DNA of 61,394 nucleotides from Bacteroidaceae bacterium (GCA_017470425.1 JAFUYT010000012.1:1-61394); one strand, 5' to 3'. Counted from the first letter of the stretch, positions 38,720 to 46,878 are shown. The notes: generated by a model from the letters alone, not told the origin. Numbers and translations: made by a program.

Positions 38720-39670
38720 CTAATGGGAGATTTGTGTGTCGAGCCAGGCAGGAAACTCCTCCATGCTCATGCAGTCCTCCACGCGGACTTCGCCGACGCG
38801 CGTGCGTCGCAGCGCTGTCAGGTGGGCGCCGCTGCCGAGAGCCTGACCGATATCACGGGCCAGCGCCCGGATGTAGGTGCCCTTGGAGCAGACCACGCGG
38901 AGGGTGATGCTGGGGTAGTCGGCGGTGTCCTGCGGAGTGGTGGGAGCGGTGAGGAAGGCTTTGTTGCGCATACCGGTGCGGGGGATTGGCCCCTCTCCCC
39001 GCTCCCCCCGTGGGGGGGAGGGCCGCATAGCCGTGTCATCTTTTCCTCCAGGGTATAGGGAGTCCTCCCCCCCACGGGGGGAGTTAGAGAGGGGCTCTTT
39101 GTACTCCAGCAACTCTATCTCGTCGATGACCAGCACCTTGGGTTTGAGTTCCACGTCCTTCTCCTTGCGGGCGAGGTCGTAGGCACGTTTACCATCGACC
39201 TTCACGGCAGAGTAGGCGGGCGGCACCTGTTCAATGCGCCCGAGGAACTGCTTCAGGGTTTCCTCCACCAGCTCGCGGGTGATGTGCTCAGTGGGATAGT
39301 AGGCATCGATCTCATGTTCCAGGTCGAAGCTGGGCGTGGTGGCACCGAGGCGCAACGTGGCCACATATTCCTTCGTGTGGGCCTGCAGCTCATCGATGCG
39401 CTTGGTGGCACGACCCGTGCAGACAATCATCACGCCCGTGGCCAGCGGATCGAGTGTGCCGGCGTGCCCCACCTTCAGCTTCTTCGTGCCCAGATGCTTG
39501 CACAACAGCCACCGCACCTTGTTGACCACGTCGAACGAGGTCCAGCGCAGGGGCTTGTCGATGTAGAGGATGCGGCCGGGGTCAACCCAGGACCCGGCAG
39601 ACCCACCCTCAATCACTCCCGTCAGGGAGGGAAGTGGCTGGTGCGAAGAAGTGGAGATACTATTCAACAT
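38720..39670 (-). CDS. truB: tRNA pseudouridine-55 synthase with repeat-derived insert and N-terminus
   Basis: 316 residues. The core is intact: [35 protein letters not shown] (catalytic Asp), [17 protein letters not shown] and [18 protein letters not shown]. Two parts are abnormal. About 55 residues between ELLEYK and PSITL are low-complexity Pro/Gly/Arg sequence ([20 protein letters not shown]) from a palindromic element at 38988-39096. The first 30 or so residues come from a second element around 39600-39751. The usual start would be near [13 protein letters not shown], so a GTG there (VDPGR) is an alternative. Confidence 0.92.
   Translation of the reverse strand: MLNSISTSSHQPLPSLTGVIEGGSAGSWVDPGRILYIDKPLRWTSFDVVNKVRWLLCKHLGTKKLKVGHAGTLDPLATGVMIVCTGRATKRIDELQAHTKEYVATLRLGATTPSFDLEHEIDAYYPTEHITRELVEETLKQFLGRIEQVPPAYSAVKVDGKRAYDLARKEKDVELKPKVLVIDEIELLEYKEPLSNSPRGGEDSLYPGGKDDTAMRPSPPRGERGEGPIPRTGMRNKAFLTAPTTPQDTADYPSITLRVVCSKGTYIRALARDIGQALGSGAHLTALRRTRVGEVRVEDCMSMEEFPAWLDTQISH
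38988..39096. repeat. REPIN-like element E1 inside truB
   Basis: Two inverted copies of a sequence of the form GCCCCTCTC...CTCCCCCC-GTG-GGGGGGAG, themselves palindromic, flank about 40 bp of unrelated sequence. The whole element is read through in frame by truB. Confidence 0.85.
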
Positions 39671-39751
39671 TTCGATATTCCGTTATTTCGACATCTCGAC
39701 TACCACCCCACAGGTACTCCCCTCCCTAACGGGAGGGGTTGGGGGTGGGTC
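39600..39751. repeat. REPIN-like element E2 over the truB start
   Basis: Arms at 39600-39637 and 39716-39751 are inverted copies of GACCCACCC...ACTCCCGT-AGGGAGGG, with a palindromic core. The spacer holds ATTTCGAY-type short repeats (about 39667-39700) and the truB start codon. Confidence 0.85.
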
Positions 39752-39757
39752 TTTTAT

Positions 39758-40561
39758 TCAACCAAAGATGATCAGCAGTGCACCCACGATGGCGCAGTAG
39801 ATACCAAAGTAGATAAGCTTGCCGCGACGGACGATGCCGATCATCCACTTGCAGGCCAGACAACCGCTGATGAACGCGGCGAGGAAACCGGCCACGAGGG
39901 GCACGGTGCCGATGCCGGCGGTGGCGGCCTCGGCCCCACCCTTCAGCATCTTCAGCACATCCAGCAGCGCCTCACCCAGGATGGGCGGGATGACCATGAG
40001 GAAGCTGAACTGCGCCAGCGTCTCCTTCTTGTTGCCCAGGAGCAGACCCGTGGCGATGGTGGAGCCCGAGCGGCTGACGCCCGGCAGCACGGCCACGGCC
40101 TGTGCCAGACCGATGATGAAGGCATCCTTCAGGGAAATCTCTTCTTTATGACGCGGACGGGCGTAGTAACTGAAGATGAGCAGGGCGGCCGTCACGAGCA
40201 GGCAGCAACCCACGACGAAGAGGCCTGCGCCGAAGATCTCCTCGACATAGTCCTTGAAGAACACGCCGACGATGCCCACGGGAATCATCGACACGAGGAT
40301 GGCCAGCGCATAGCGCTGCTCCTTGTTGAGCTGGCCGTCCCAGCGGAACAGCCCTTTCAGAATCCACACGATCTCACGCCACAGGATGACGAGCGTGGAG
40401 AACACCGTGGCCACGTGCACGGCAATCGTGAACGTGAGGTTCTGCTCACCATCCACGCCGAAGAGGGCGGCGCCAATGGCCAGATGGCCGCTGCTGCTGA
40501 CAGGCAGGTACTCCGTGAGGCCTTGCACAAGGCCCATCAGGATTGCTTCGATGGTATTCAT
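39758..40561 (-). CDS. uppP: Undecaprenyl-diphosphatase UppP (BacA)
   Basis: 267 residues, polytopic. BacA motifs: [20 protein letters not shown], the catalytic [17 protein letters not shown], and [14 protein letters not shown]. It recycles the lipid carrier for peptidoglycan and O-antigen. Overlaps the DUF3098 gene by 4 nt. Confidence 0.95.
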   Translation of the reverse strand: MNTIEAILMGLVQGLTEYLPVSSSGHLAIGAALFGVDGEQNLTFTIAVHVATVFSTLVILWREIVWILKGLFRWDGQLNKEQRYALAILVSMIPVGIVGVFFKDYVEEIFGAGLFVVGCCLLVTAALLIFSYYARPRHKEEISLKDAFIIGLAQAVAVLPGVSRSGSTIATGLLLGNKKETLAQFSFLMVIPPILGEALLDVLKMLKGGAEAATAGIGTVPLVAGFLAAFISGCLACKWMIGIVRRGKLIYFGIYCAIVGALLIIFG

Positions 40562-40863
40562 TCTGAACGCTCTGATTCGGTTCCCTGCTTGGGATGGTAC
40601 ATGATTCCGTAAATGATGAAGACGAAGCCGAGGAAGGCCGTCACGGGAGCCACCTTGACGCGCAAGGTGCTGAAGATGTCGGGATTGAACTGGGTCTCAT
40701 CGGAACCTGCGCCCGACATCAGCACGAATCCCAGGATGACCACCGCCATCCCGATGGCTATCAGGATGTAGTTCATGCGGTCAAAAGCAAAGGAGGACCC
40801 ACCCCCCGCCCTCCCTTGTAGGGAGGGAGTAGTTTCTTTTTGAGTGTTGTTTTGTTGTGCCAT
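40558..40863 (-). CDS. DUF3098 membrane protein
   Basis: The start at 40863 ([10 protein letters not shown]) gives about 101 residues: a repeat-derived N-terminal stretch ([12 protein letters not shown]), a TM helix ([18 protein letters not shown]), a loop with [14 protein letters not shown], and a second TM helix ([13 protein letters not shown]). DUF3098 commonly lies between ftsX and uppP in Bacteroidales; the function is unknown. The N-terminus lies in the arm of element E3. Confidence 0.85.
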   Translation of the reverse strand: MAQQNNTQKETTPSLQGRAGGGSSFAFDRMNYILIAIGMAVVILGFVLMSGAGSDETQFNPDIFSTLRVKVAPVTAFLGFVFIIYGIMYHPKQGTESERSE

Positions 40864-40938
40864 TAGAATTGTTTCTATCAAATAAAGATTTTTTTAGTAA
40901 TAGCTCCCTCCCTACAAGGGAGGGCAGGGAGAGGGTCC
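40795..40938. repeat. REPIN-like element E3 between ftsX and DUF3098
   Basis: Inverted arms at 40795-40832 and 40902-40938, each with the palindrome CCCTCCCTTGTAGGGAGGG, flank about 70 bp that include the DUF3098 start codon. The right arm stops 2 nt short of the ftsX stop codon. Confidence 0.85.
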
Positions 40939-40939
40939 C

Positions 40940-41812
40940 CTACCGGTACATCTCCGCCTCCTTCATCCGCAAGAAGTGTCCGACGCTCAGCCACGTGCAC
41001 ACAAAGGTGAGCAGCAGACCGGCAGCGAGCACGGAACCGGCCATGATGACAATGATCTCGGGCGTGACGATGGTCGCCACCATCTCGTCCTGCACCATCG
41101 CCCAGTGGATGCCGCCGAGCAGCAGGCCGTCGGCGAGCACGGCAGCCGTCAGGCCGATGCCGAGGCTGCGCTTGATGAACGGCCAGCGGATGAAGCCCCA
41201 CGAGGCACCCACGAGGCGCATCGTGTGGATCGTGAAGCGGCGCGCATAGACGCTCAGCCGCACCGTGTTGTTGATGAGCACCACGGAGATGATCATCAGC
41301 AACAGCGCCAGCACGGCCAGCACGAGGGTGGCCTTCTGGAGCGTAGCGTTGAGGTTATCCACGAGGTCGCGCTGATACACGACATCCGTGATCTGCCACA
41401 TCGACCGGAGCTCCTTCGTGATGACCAGGAGGCTGTCGGTGCAGGCGTAGTCAGCGCCCACGTTCATCTCTATGCTGGCAGTGTAGGGGTTCTCGCCACC
41501 CAGGAACTCCGTGGGGTCGGTGCCCATGCGCTCGCTCTCCTCCTTCAGCGCCTGCTCCTTGGAGATGACGGTGGTCTGGCGCACATAGGGCTTCGCCTGC
41601 AAGCGCATCGCCAGCGTGTCGGCCTGTGCCGTCTCGACATCGTCGTCGAGCAGCAGCGTGATGGTCAGGTTCTCGCGCACGGACTTCGACAGCTCACGCG
41701 CCGACAGCCCGAACAACACAACCAGACCCAGCAACAGCAGGACCAATGTGGTGGAGATGCAGGAAGTCACCCACTGCATCCGCCCGAAAGCTTTATTTCT
41801 TTTCTTTTTCAT
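40940..41812 (-). CDS. ftsX: Cell division permease FtsX
   Basis: 290 residues with four TM segments and a large extracytoplasmic loop after the first. Typical features: SVRENLTITLLLDDDVE, AKPYVRQTTVISKEQALKE, NTVRLSVYARRFTIHTMRLVGAS. It works with FtsE to activate cell-wall hydrolysis at division; ftsE is not adjacent. Just before the start there is a CTTCGA...TCGAAG inverted repeat with ATTTCRA words (41819-41842). Confidence 0.92.
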   Translation of the reverse strand: MKKKRNKAFGRMQWVTSCISTTLVLLLLGLVVLFGLSARELSKSVRENLTITLLLDDDVETAQADTLAMRLQAKPYVRQTTVISKEQALKEESERMGTDPTEFLGGENPYTASIEMNVGADYACTDSLLVITKELRSMWQITDVVYQRDLVDNLNATLQKATLVLAVLALLLMIISVVLINNTVRLSVYARRFTIHTMRLVGASWGFIRWPFIKRSLGIGLTAAVLADGLLLGGIHWAMVQDEMVATIVTPEIIVIMAGSVLAAGLLLTFVCTWLSVGHFLRMKEAEMYR

Positions 41813-41857
41813 CTAATTCTTCGACATTTCAATATTTCGAAGTGAAACTTTTATTCG

Positions 41858-43183
41858 TCATTCTTCTCTTCCCTTCAGCGTAGCGGAGCTGCTGTCAGTG
41901 ATGAGCACCTCCACGCGGTCGCCGATGTGGTGACTGCCGCGGTCGAAGACCACGACGCGGTTCTGCTCCGTGCGCCCGAAGAGCTGGTCGCGGGAGCGCT
42001 TGCTGGTGCCTTCCACGAGGACTTCCACCCGCTTCCCCACCTGCACCGCATTGCGCTCGGCAGAGATCTCGTTCTGGAGTGCGATGAGTTCGTTCAAGCG
42101 GCGGATCTTCACCTCCTCGGGGATGTCGTCGGGCAGGTGCTTGCTGGCGTAGGTGCCAGGGCGCTCGCTGTACTTGAACATGAACGCCGAGTCGTAACCC
42201 ACCTCGCGCATCAGCGACAGCGACAGCTGGTGGTCCTCCTCGGTCTCGCCGCAGTAGCCCACGAAGATGTCGGTCGAGAGGCCGCAGTCGGGGATGATAC
42301 GGCGGATGGCGGCCACGCGGTCGAGGTACCACGCGCGGGTGTATTTCCGATTCATCCGTGCCAGCACGGCATCTGATCCGCTCTGCACGGGAAGGTGGAT
42401 GTGTCGGCAGACGTTCGGCTCCTCAGCAATCACCCGCAGCGTCTCGTCGGACATGTCCTTGGGGTGGCTGGTGGTGAACCGAACCCGCATCTCGGGCACA
42501 GCTTGGGCGACGCGCTTCAACAACTCGGGGAAACGAATTGTCCACTGTCCACTGTCCATTGTCCATTGATAGCTGTTCACGTTCTGTCCCAAGAGCGTCA
42601 CTTCCTTGAAGCCGCGGTCGCGCAGGTCACGCACCTCGCGCAGGATGCTCTCCACATCGCGGCTGCGCTCGCGACCACGTGTGTAAGGCACGATGCAATA
42701 GTGGCAGAAGTTATTGCAACCGCGCATGATGCTCACGAAGCCACCGATCAGATTGGCGTGGAGGCGCTGCGGCACCACATCACGGTAGGTCTCCGTGGTA
42801 GATAGCTCCACGTCGATGGCCTTGTGCCCAAGCTCCACCTGCCCGATCAGGTCGGGCAGCGCCATATAGGCGTCGGGGCCGCAGACGAGGTCTGCGCCAT
42901 GCTGCTCCAGCAACGCGTTCTTCACGCGTTCCGCCATGCAGCCCAGCACACCGATAATGAGCGGCCGGCGGCGGCGGATGCTCCGCAGGAACTCCAGGCG
43001 CGACAGGATCTTCTGTTCCGCATTGTCGCGCACCGAACACGTATTCAGGAACACCGCATCGGCCTCCTCGATGGTCTCCGTGACCTCATAGCCCACCATC
43101 TGCATCACCGACGCCACCACTTCGGAATCGGCCACGTTCATCTGGCACCCGTAGGTCTCTATCAAAAGCTTCTTCATCTTCAA
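41858..43183 (-). CDS. miaB: tRNA methylthiotransferase MiaB with heptamer insert
   Basis: 441 residues. N-terminal cluster: KKLLIETYGCQMN, VFLNTCSVRDNAEQKI, GCMAER; radical SAM cluster GCNNFCHYCIVPYTRGRERS; C-terminal TRAM domain (VGKRVEVLVEGTSKR). It adds a 2-methylthio group to i6A37 of tRNA. Between VNSYQW and FPELLKRV lies an extra SYQWTMDSGQWTIR-type segment encoded by four heptamers (42537-42570). Start is 43183 or two codons later. Confidence 0.95.
   Translation of the reverse strand: MKMKKLLIETYGCQMNVADSEVVASVMQMVGYEVTETIEEADAVFLNTCSVRDNAEQKILSRLEFLRSIRRRRPLIIGVLGCMAERVKNALLEQHGADLVCGPDAYMALPDLIGQVELGHKAIDVELSTTETYRDVVPQRLHANLIGGFVSIMRGCNNFCHYCIVPYTRGRERSRDVESILREVRDLRDRGFKEVTLLGQNVNSYQWTMDSGQWTIRFPELLKRVAQAVPEMRVRFTTSHPKDMSDETLRVIAEEPNVCRHIHLPVQSGSDAVLARMNRKYTRAWYLDRVAAIRRIIPDCGLSTDIFVGYCGETEEDHQLSLSLMREVGYDSAFMFKYSERPGTYASKHLPDDIPEEVKIRRLNELIALQNEISAERNAVQVGKRVEVLVEGTSKRSRDQLFGRTEQNRVVVFDRGSHHIGDRVEVLITDSSSATLKGREE
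42537..42570. repeat. Heptanucleotide repeat (ATTGTCC/ACTGTCC) inside miaB
   Basis: Four 7-bp units ATTGTCC, ACTGTCC, ACTGTCC, ATTGTCC plus a partial fifth. Same word family as 43343-43391. It adds about ten residues to MiaB without breaking the frame. Confidence 0.9.
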
Positions 43184-43211
43184 TGATTGCTTATCAGCTC
43201 AATTTCGGGTG

Positions 43212-43242
43212 CAAAGATACTACCTCAGAAAGGCGATGTCAA
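43212..43242 (-). promoter_or_regulatory. Promoter of miaB
   Basis: On the minus strand TTG (43240-43242), 20 nt, TATCTTTG (43212-43219), about 29 nt before the ATG. Confidence 0.75.
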
Positions 43243-43299
43243 GTAAAACGACAACTTTTTTCAAAAATACCTTCCTTTTGGAAGAACTTTCCCCTGCCC

Positions 43300-43440
43300 A
43301 TTGTCCATTCTTGAAGGGTCAAGCGTCCCGTTGGGCCGAGCGGTCAACTGTCAATTGTCCACTGTCAATTGTCAACTATCAATTGTCCGCTTGAGCTTGC
43401 TCGCTCGATACTTCGAGAACTATCAACTGTCAACTCCCTT
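43300..43440. repeat. GTCAAYT heptamer array plus 38-bp element, copy 1
   Basis: From 43343 seven consecutive heptamers (GTCAACT, GTCAATT, GTCCACT, GTCAATT, GTCAACT, ATCAATT, GTCCGCT) run into a 38-bp element at 43387-43424 (CCGCTTGAGC...TTCGAGAACTATC) and two more heptamers. The array supplies the last codons and stop of the cbiG-cobM gene. Confidence 0.85.
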
Positions 43441-45456
43441 ACGGAAAAGATGGGTGAAATGTTTGTTATAGAGTTCCGAAAGCCCCTTTCGGTTGTCAAT
43501 GGCCTCGCCCACGACGAGCATCGTGGTGAGCGTCAGATGGTTGTCGTGGACTATCTGGGCAAGATCCTTCAGCTTGCCGCGGTAGATGTGCTGGTCAGGC
43601 CAGGTCAGGTGGTAGCAGGCAGCGACGGGTGTATCCGCGGGGTACTCCTGCAGGAGCTCCTTCTGCACGTCATCTACGATGGCGGCGCTGAGGAAGATGC
43701 ACATAGTGCTCTGGCTGCGGGCCAGCAGGTGCAGCTTCTCGCGATCGGGCATCGGTGTGCGGCCCTCGCCGCGTGTGAGGATGATGGTCTGTGTGCGCTC
43801 GGGGATGGTGAACTGGCTCCGCAGTTCGGCGGCAGCAGCCAGGAACGAGGAGATGCCTGGGGTGATATGGTAGCTCATGCCGTGGGCATCGAAGAAAGCC
43901 ATCTGCTCCTGAATGGCACCGAAGATGCAGGGGTCGCCAGTGTGGAGGCGCACGATGAGGTGTCCCTTGTCGTAGTGCTCCTTCATCAGCACGCACTGCT
44001 CCTCCAAAGCCATATCCGCTGAAGAGCGAACGACGGCGCCCGCCTTGTGACACTCTGTCAAGGCCTTGGGAACCAACGAGCCAGCATATAGAATCAAGTC
44101 CGCCTGCTCCAGAAAGCGGCGCCCGCGAACACTGACAAGATCCGGGTCACCGGGCCCCGCCCCCACAATCTCAATATGCCCCCCGCTTTCTCCCCGCTGC
44201 CCGCCTTCGCCCTGTCCCCCGCCTTCTCCCCGCTGCCCGCCTTCGTCCTGTCCCCCGCCTTCTCCCCGCTGCCCGCTTTCGTCCTGTCCCCCGCTTTCGC
44301 CCTGTCCCCCGCTTTCTCCCCGCTGCCCGCCTTCGTCCTGTCCCCCGCTTTCTCCCCGCTGCCCGCTTTCGCCCTGTCCCCCGCCTTCGCCCTGCCGATA
44401 GCGCCCGGCGATTTGATCGCCGGGTCCCCCCCCTCCTCTTAAGAAGCGGCGCTCAATGGCTACAGCGTAGGTCCACTTCTCGCCCTTCTGCTTCTCGACA
44501 AGGAGCTCGCCGCCCTCGCTGGACAGCAGGGCGGCGGCCTCGCTGACGCTGGGCGTGCCCACGTGGCGGGCAACGGTGTCACTGGGTGTGGGCACCTCTA
44601 TCTGTGCCAGCTCGTCGGCTGTATAGAAGCGGACAGGGAAGCCCTCTTCCTGCAGTTGCCGGATGACCGGCTCATCGGCCTTCACGTCGATGGTGGCAAA
44701 CTCGCGGATCGCATAGGTCAGCAAATCCTGCCGCCCCCATAGGTCGCTGTAGATCTCGCCCCAGATGACCTGAGCGGGCACTGCCTGATGCGCCAGCCCG
44801 ATGCCCACGGAGAGCACCCGGGGGATATAATGGATGGCGGGGATGGAAGGGTCGTAGTCGTGGTTGCGGAAGGAGACGAAGACCAGCGCCTCGAAGTCCG
44901 CAGCGGTCGCGGGATCCCAGTCGGCTTCCTCGAAGATGGTGACATGCTCGGGACAGGTCTGCTCCAGGTAGTCGGTACCCTCATCGCGCACGCCTAAGAT
45001 CTGCGCCACGGGACGGCGGTTCACGAAGGCGAAGAGCACCCGGTTCTCATCGTCGCCCGACAGCTTATGCCACCCGAACTGCTGATCCAGACAATCCAGC
45101 GCCCACAGCCCCGTGAGATCACTCTGCGTGGTGATGACAGGGTGGGCGGAGAGGTGTTCAGACAACAGCTCCGTCAGACGGTTAGCGCCACCCACATGCC
45201 CCGAGAGGACGGAAATGACGTGGTAGCCTAACGTGTCGATGCAGAGGACAGCCGGGTCGCTGTGCTTATCCTCGATGAGCGGGGCGATGGTGCGGACGCA
45301 GATGCCCAAGGCACCCACGAAGACAAACGCCTCGTAGTCATGCCACCTTCCTTCTACCTCGGCGCGGGCTATGAGCTCGCCGCCTGTAAGTTGCTGCACC
45401 CTTTGTGCCACGCGGTTGCCCGCCTCACTAATCTGTATAATCGCTATCTTTACCAT
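43423..45456 (-). CDS. CbiG-CobM/CbiF fusion (cobalamin biosynthesis) with VNTR linker
   Basis: 677 residues. Residues 1-340 are CbiG (cobalt-precorrin-5A hydrolase): VGALGICVRTIAPL, SVLSGHVGGANRLTELLS, and the C-terminal GIGLAHQAVPAQVIW region. Residues about 341-426 are a Gly/Gln/Glu tandem repeat (units like GESGGQDEGGQR). From 427, HIEIVGAGPGDPDLVSVRG starts a CobM/CbiF precorrin-4 C11-methyltransferase (LYAGSLVPKAL, RLHTGDPCIFGAIQEQM, HITPGISSFLAAAA). Two consecutive ring-contraction-stage steps of corrin synthesis are thus fused. The C-terminus (KGVDS) and stop lie in the repeat array. Confidence 0.93.
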   Translation of the reverse strand: MVKIAIIQISEAGNRVAQRVQQLTGGELIARAEVEGRWHDYEAFVFVGALGICVRTIAPLIEDKHSDPAVLCIDTLGYHVISVLSGHVGGANRLTELLSEHLSAHPVITTQSDLTGLWALDCLDQQFGWHKLSGDDENRVLFAFVNRRPVAQILGVRDEGTDYLEQTCPEHVTIFEEADWDPATAADFEALVFVSFRNHDYDPSIPAIHYIPRVLSVGIGLAHQAVPAQVIWGEIYSDLWGRQDLLTYAIREFATIDVKADEPVIRQLQEEGFPVRFYTADELAQIEVPTPSDTVARHVGTPSVSEAAALLSSEGGELLVEKQKGEKWTYAVAIERRFLRGGGGPGDQIAGRYRQGEGGGQGESGQRGESGGQDEGGQRGESGGQGESGGQDESGQRGEGGGQDEGGQRGEGGGQGEGGQRGESGGHIEIVGAGPGDPDLVSVRGRRFLEQADLILYAGSLVPKALTECHKAGAVVRSSADMALEEQCVLMKEHYDKGHLIVRLHTGDPCIFGAIQEQMAFFDAHGMSYHITPGISSFLAAAAELRSQFTIPERTQTIILTRGEGRTPMPDREKLHLLARSQSTMCIFLSAAIVDDVQKELLQEYPADTPVAACYHLTWPDQHIYRGKLKDLAQIVHDNHLTLTTMLVVGEAIDNRKGLSELYNKHFTHLFRKGVDS
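44176..44396. repeat. 36-bp VNTR encoding the interdomain linker
   Basis: About five copies of a 36-bp unit plus one 18-bp half unit, made of CCCCGCTTTCTCCCCGCTG / CCTTCGCCCTGTCC blocks on the plus strand. In frame on the minus strand they read as GE[S/G]GGQ[G/D]E[S/G]GQR. Units are multiples of three, so copy changes keep the frame. Confidence 0.9.
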
Positions 45457-45470
45457 AATCTATTAACTAT

Positions 45471-45552
45471 CCGCTCGAGCTTGCTCGCTCGATACTTCGA
45501 GAACTGTCACCTATCCGCTCGAGCTTGCTCGCTCGATACTTCGAGAACTGTC
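45471..45552. repeat. 38-bp element, copies 2 and 3, in tandem
   Basis: CCGCTCGAGCTTGCTCGCTC...TTCGAGAACTGTC at 45471-45508 and again at 45515-45552 (period 44). A third copy lies at 43387-43424. The right copy encodes the CobL C-terminus (DSSRSIERASSSG). Confidence 0.92.
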
Positions 45553-46878
45553 CTTCCTCGCCTTTAGGATCTCAATCGGATGATGATCATCGAGAACAAT
45601 GCGCGTAGGTGGCTCTTGCCTGAGCCCCAGCTCCCGGCAAGCCTCATCCCAGAGACGATGACTGTCCGTGAGCACCTTCGGTGCCTTCACGCTGTTCAAC
45701 ACGATGACACCACCTGGCGCCAAGACCTCCACGACCTTCGCCATGATCTCCTTCAGCCGTCCGCCGTGGCCACCAATGAACACCGCATCGGGAACCATCG
45801 CCCCCCCTCGGGGGGGCAGGGCGGGGGCTTCCAAGAAATCCCCGATATGCACCTCAATGCCCATCGCCCCATGGCGGCGCATATTCTCGTGGATGATAGC
45901 CTCGCACTCCGGACGTATCTCAAAAGCCTCAATCCGAAGATGCGGAAACAGCAGGCGTGCCTCGATGGAGACGCTACCCGTGCAAGCGCCGACGTCCCAG
46001 AACATATGGCGGTGCGGCAGCTCCAGCGCCTGCAGCGTCAGCAACCGTATCGGCATCTTGGTAATCATCTTCTCGCGACCATCCAAGAGCGCAAAAGAGG
46101 AATCAGGGAGGCCAAAAGAGCCCCTCTCTAACTCCCCCCGTTGGGGGGAGAACACTTTGTTATTTGGAGGGAATGCAGACGTCTGCTTTGGGTCCCTCCC
46201 CCCCACGGGGGGAGCAGGGAGAGGGGCTAATATCAGGCAGTTCGGCATCGTGAACTCCCGTCCCGCTGCCTCTTCGAGCGTGAGCCCCGTCACCCTCTCC
46301 TTCTCAGGATTGCCCAAGTGCTCACCCACGTACATCATATACTCCTTGTAGCCATACTCCAGCATCCGCTGCGCGATAGCAGCAGGCGTATGTTCCTTAT
46401 CCGTCAGCACCCCGATCTTCGGCGCCCGCTCGATGAGCGCCCGGTCGAACTCCGGCCACGGGCGTCCCGTCAGCGAGACTACGCGCATATCATGATAAGG
46501 CATCACCAACCGGTGCGCCAGCATCTGCAGCGAGTTGAAAGTCGGGAACACCCGTATCTCCGCCTCCGGGAACCTCCGCCGCAGCGTATTCGCGAACCCG
46601 AAGAACAACGGATCCCCGCTGGCAAAAACGATGATTGGAAGCCCCTCTCCTACTCCCCCCGTAGGAGGGAGAGACTGGTAGTGTGTGAAGACCCCCTCCA
46701 GCGGCACCGTGACATCAATCCACGTCACCCCCTGCGGCAGCAGGGGCGCCACAATCTCATGATGCCGCTTGCCGCCCGAGAACACGCGCCCGCCATTTAT
46801 AATCTCCACTATCTCAGGAGAAAAGAACGGCTGCGGCGCATCCGTGATACCTATGACAATAAACCGTTTATTACTCAT
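45511..46878 (-). CDS. cobL: Precorrin-6Y C5,15-methyltransferase (CbiE-CbiT) with repeat inserts
   Basis: About 455 residues from ATG 46878 (MSNKRFIVIGITDAPQ). CbiE half: IIVFASGDPLFFGFANTL, VISLTGRPWPEFDRAL-like region and PNCLIL. CbiT half: GREKMITKMPIRLLTLQAL, FWDVGACTGSVSIEARLL, DAVFIGGHGGRLKEIM. Three inserts come from CCC/GGG palindromic elements: SLPPTGGVGEGLP (46639-46676), about 38 residues exactly at the CbiE/CbiT junction (46117-46228), and APALPPRGGAM (45797-45832). The C-terminus DSSRSIERASSSG comes from the 38-bp element. It methylates and decarboxylates precorrin-6Y. Confidence 0.93.
   Translation of the reverse strand: MSNKRFIVIGITDAPQPFFSPEIVEIINGGRVFSGGKRHHEIVAPLLPQGVTWIDVTVPLEGVFTHYQSLPPTGGVGEGLPIIVFASGDPLFFGFANTLRRRFPEAEIRVFPTFNSLQMLAHRLVMPYHDMRVVSLTGRPWPEFDRALIERAPKIGVLTDKEHTPAAIAQRMLEYGYKEYMMYVGEHLGNPEKERVTGLTLEEAAGREFTMPNCLILAPLPAPPVGGRDPKQTSAFPPNNKVFSPQRGELERGSFGLPDSSFALLDGREKMITKMPIRLLTLQALELPHRHMFWDVGACTGSVSIEARLLFPHLRIEAFEIRPECEAIIHENMRRHGAMGIEVHIGDFLEAPALPPRGGAMVPDAVFIGGHGGRLKEIMAKVVEVLAPGGVIVLNSVKAPKVLTDSHRLWDEACRELGLRQEPPTRIVLDDHHPIEILKARKDSSRSIERASSSG
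46117..46228. repeat. REPIN-like element E4 inside cobL
   Basis: Inverted arms AGAGCCCCTCTC...CTCCCCCCGTTGGGGGGAG and its reverse-complement copy flank about 45 bp. Size (112 bp) and arm sequence match E1 in truB. Translated in frame. Confidence 0.88.
46639..46676. repeat. Solo palindrome of the REPIN-like family in cobL
   Basis: AGCCCCTCTCCTACTCCCCC-GTAGGAGGGAGAG, one arm only, encoding the LPPTGGVGEG insert of CobL. A weaker copy lies at 45797-45832. Confidence 0.75.

Noticed and set aside
44176-44442. Pro/Phe/Ser-rich plus-strand proteins
   Set aside because: They are antisense readings of the CbiG-CobM linker repeat.
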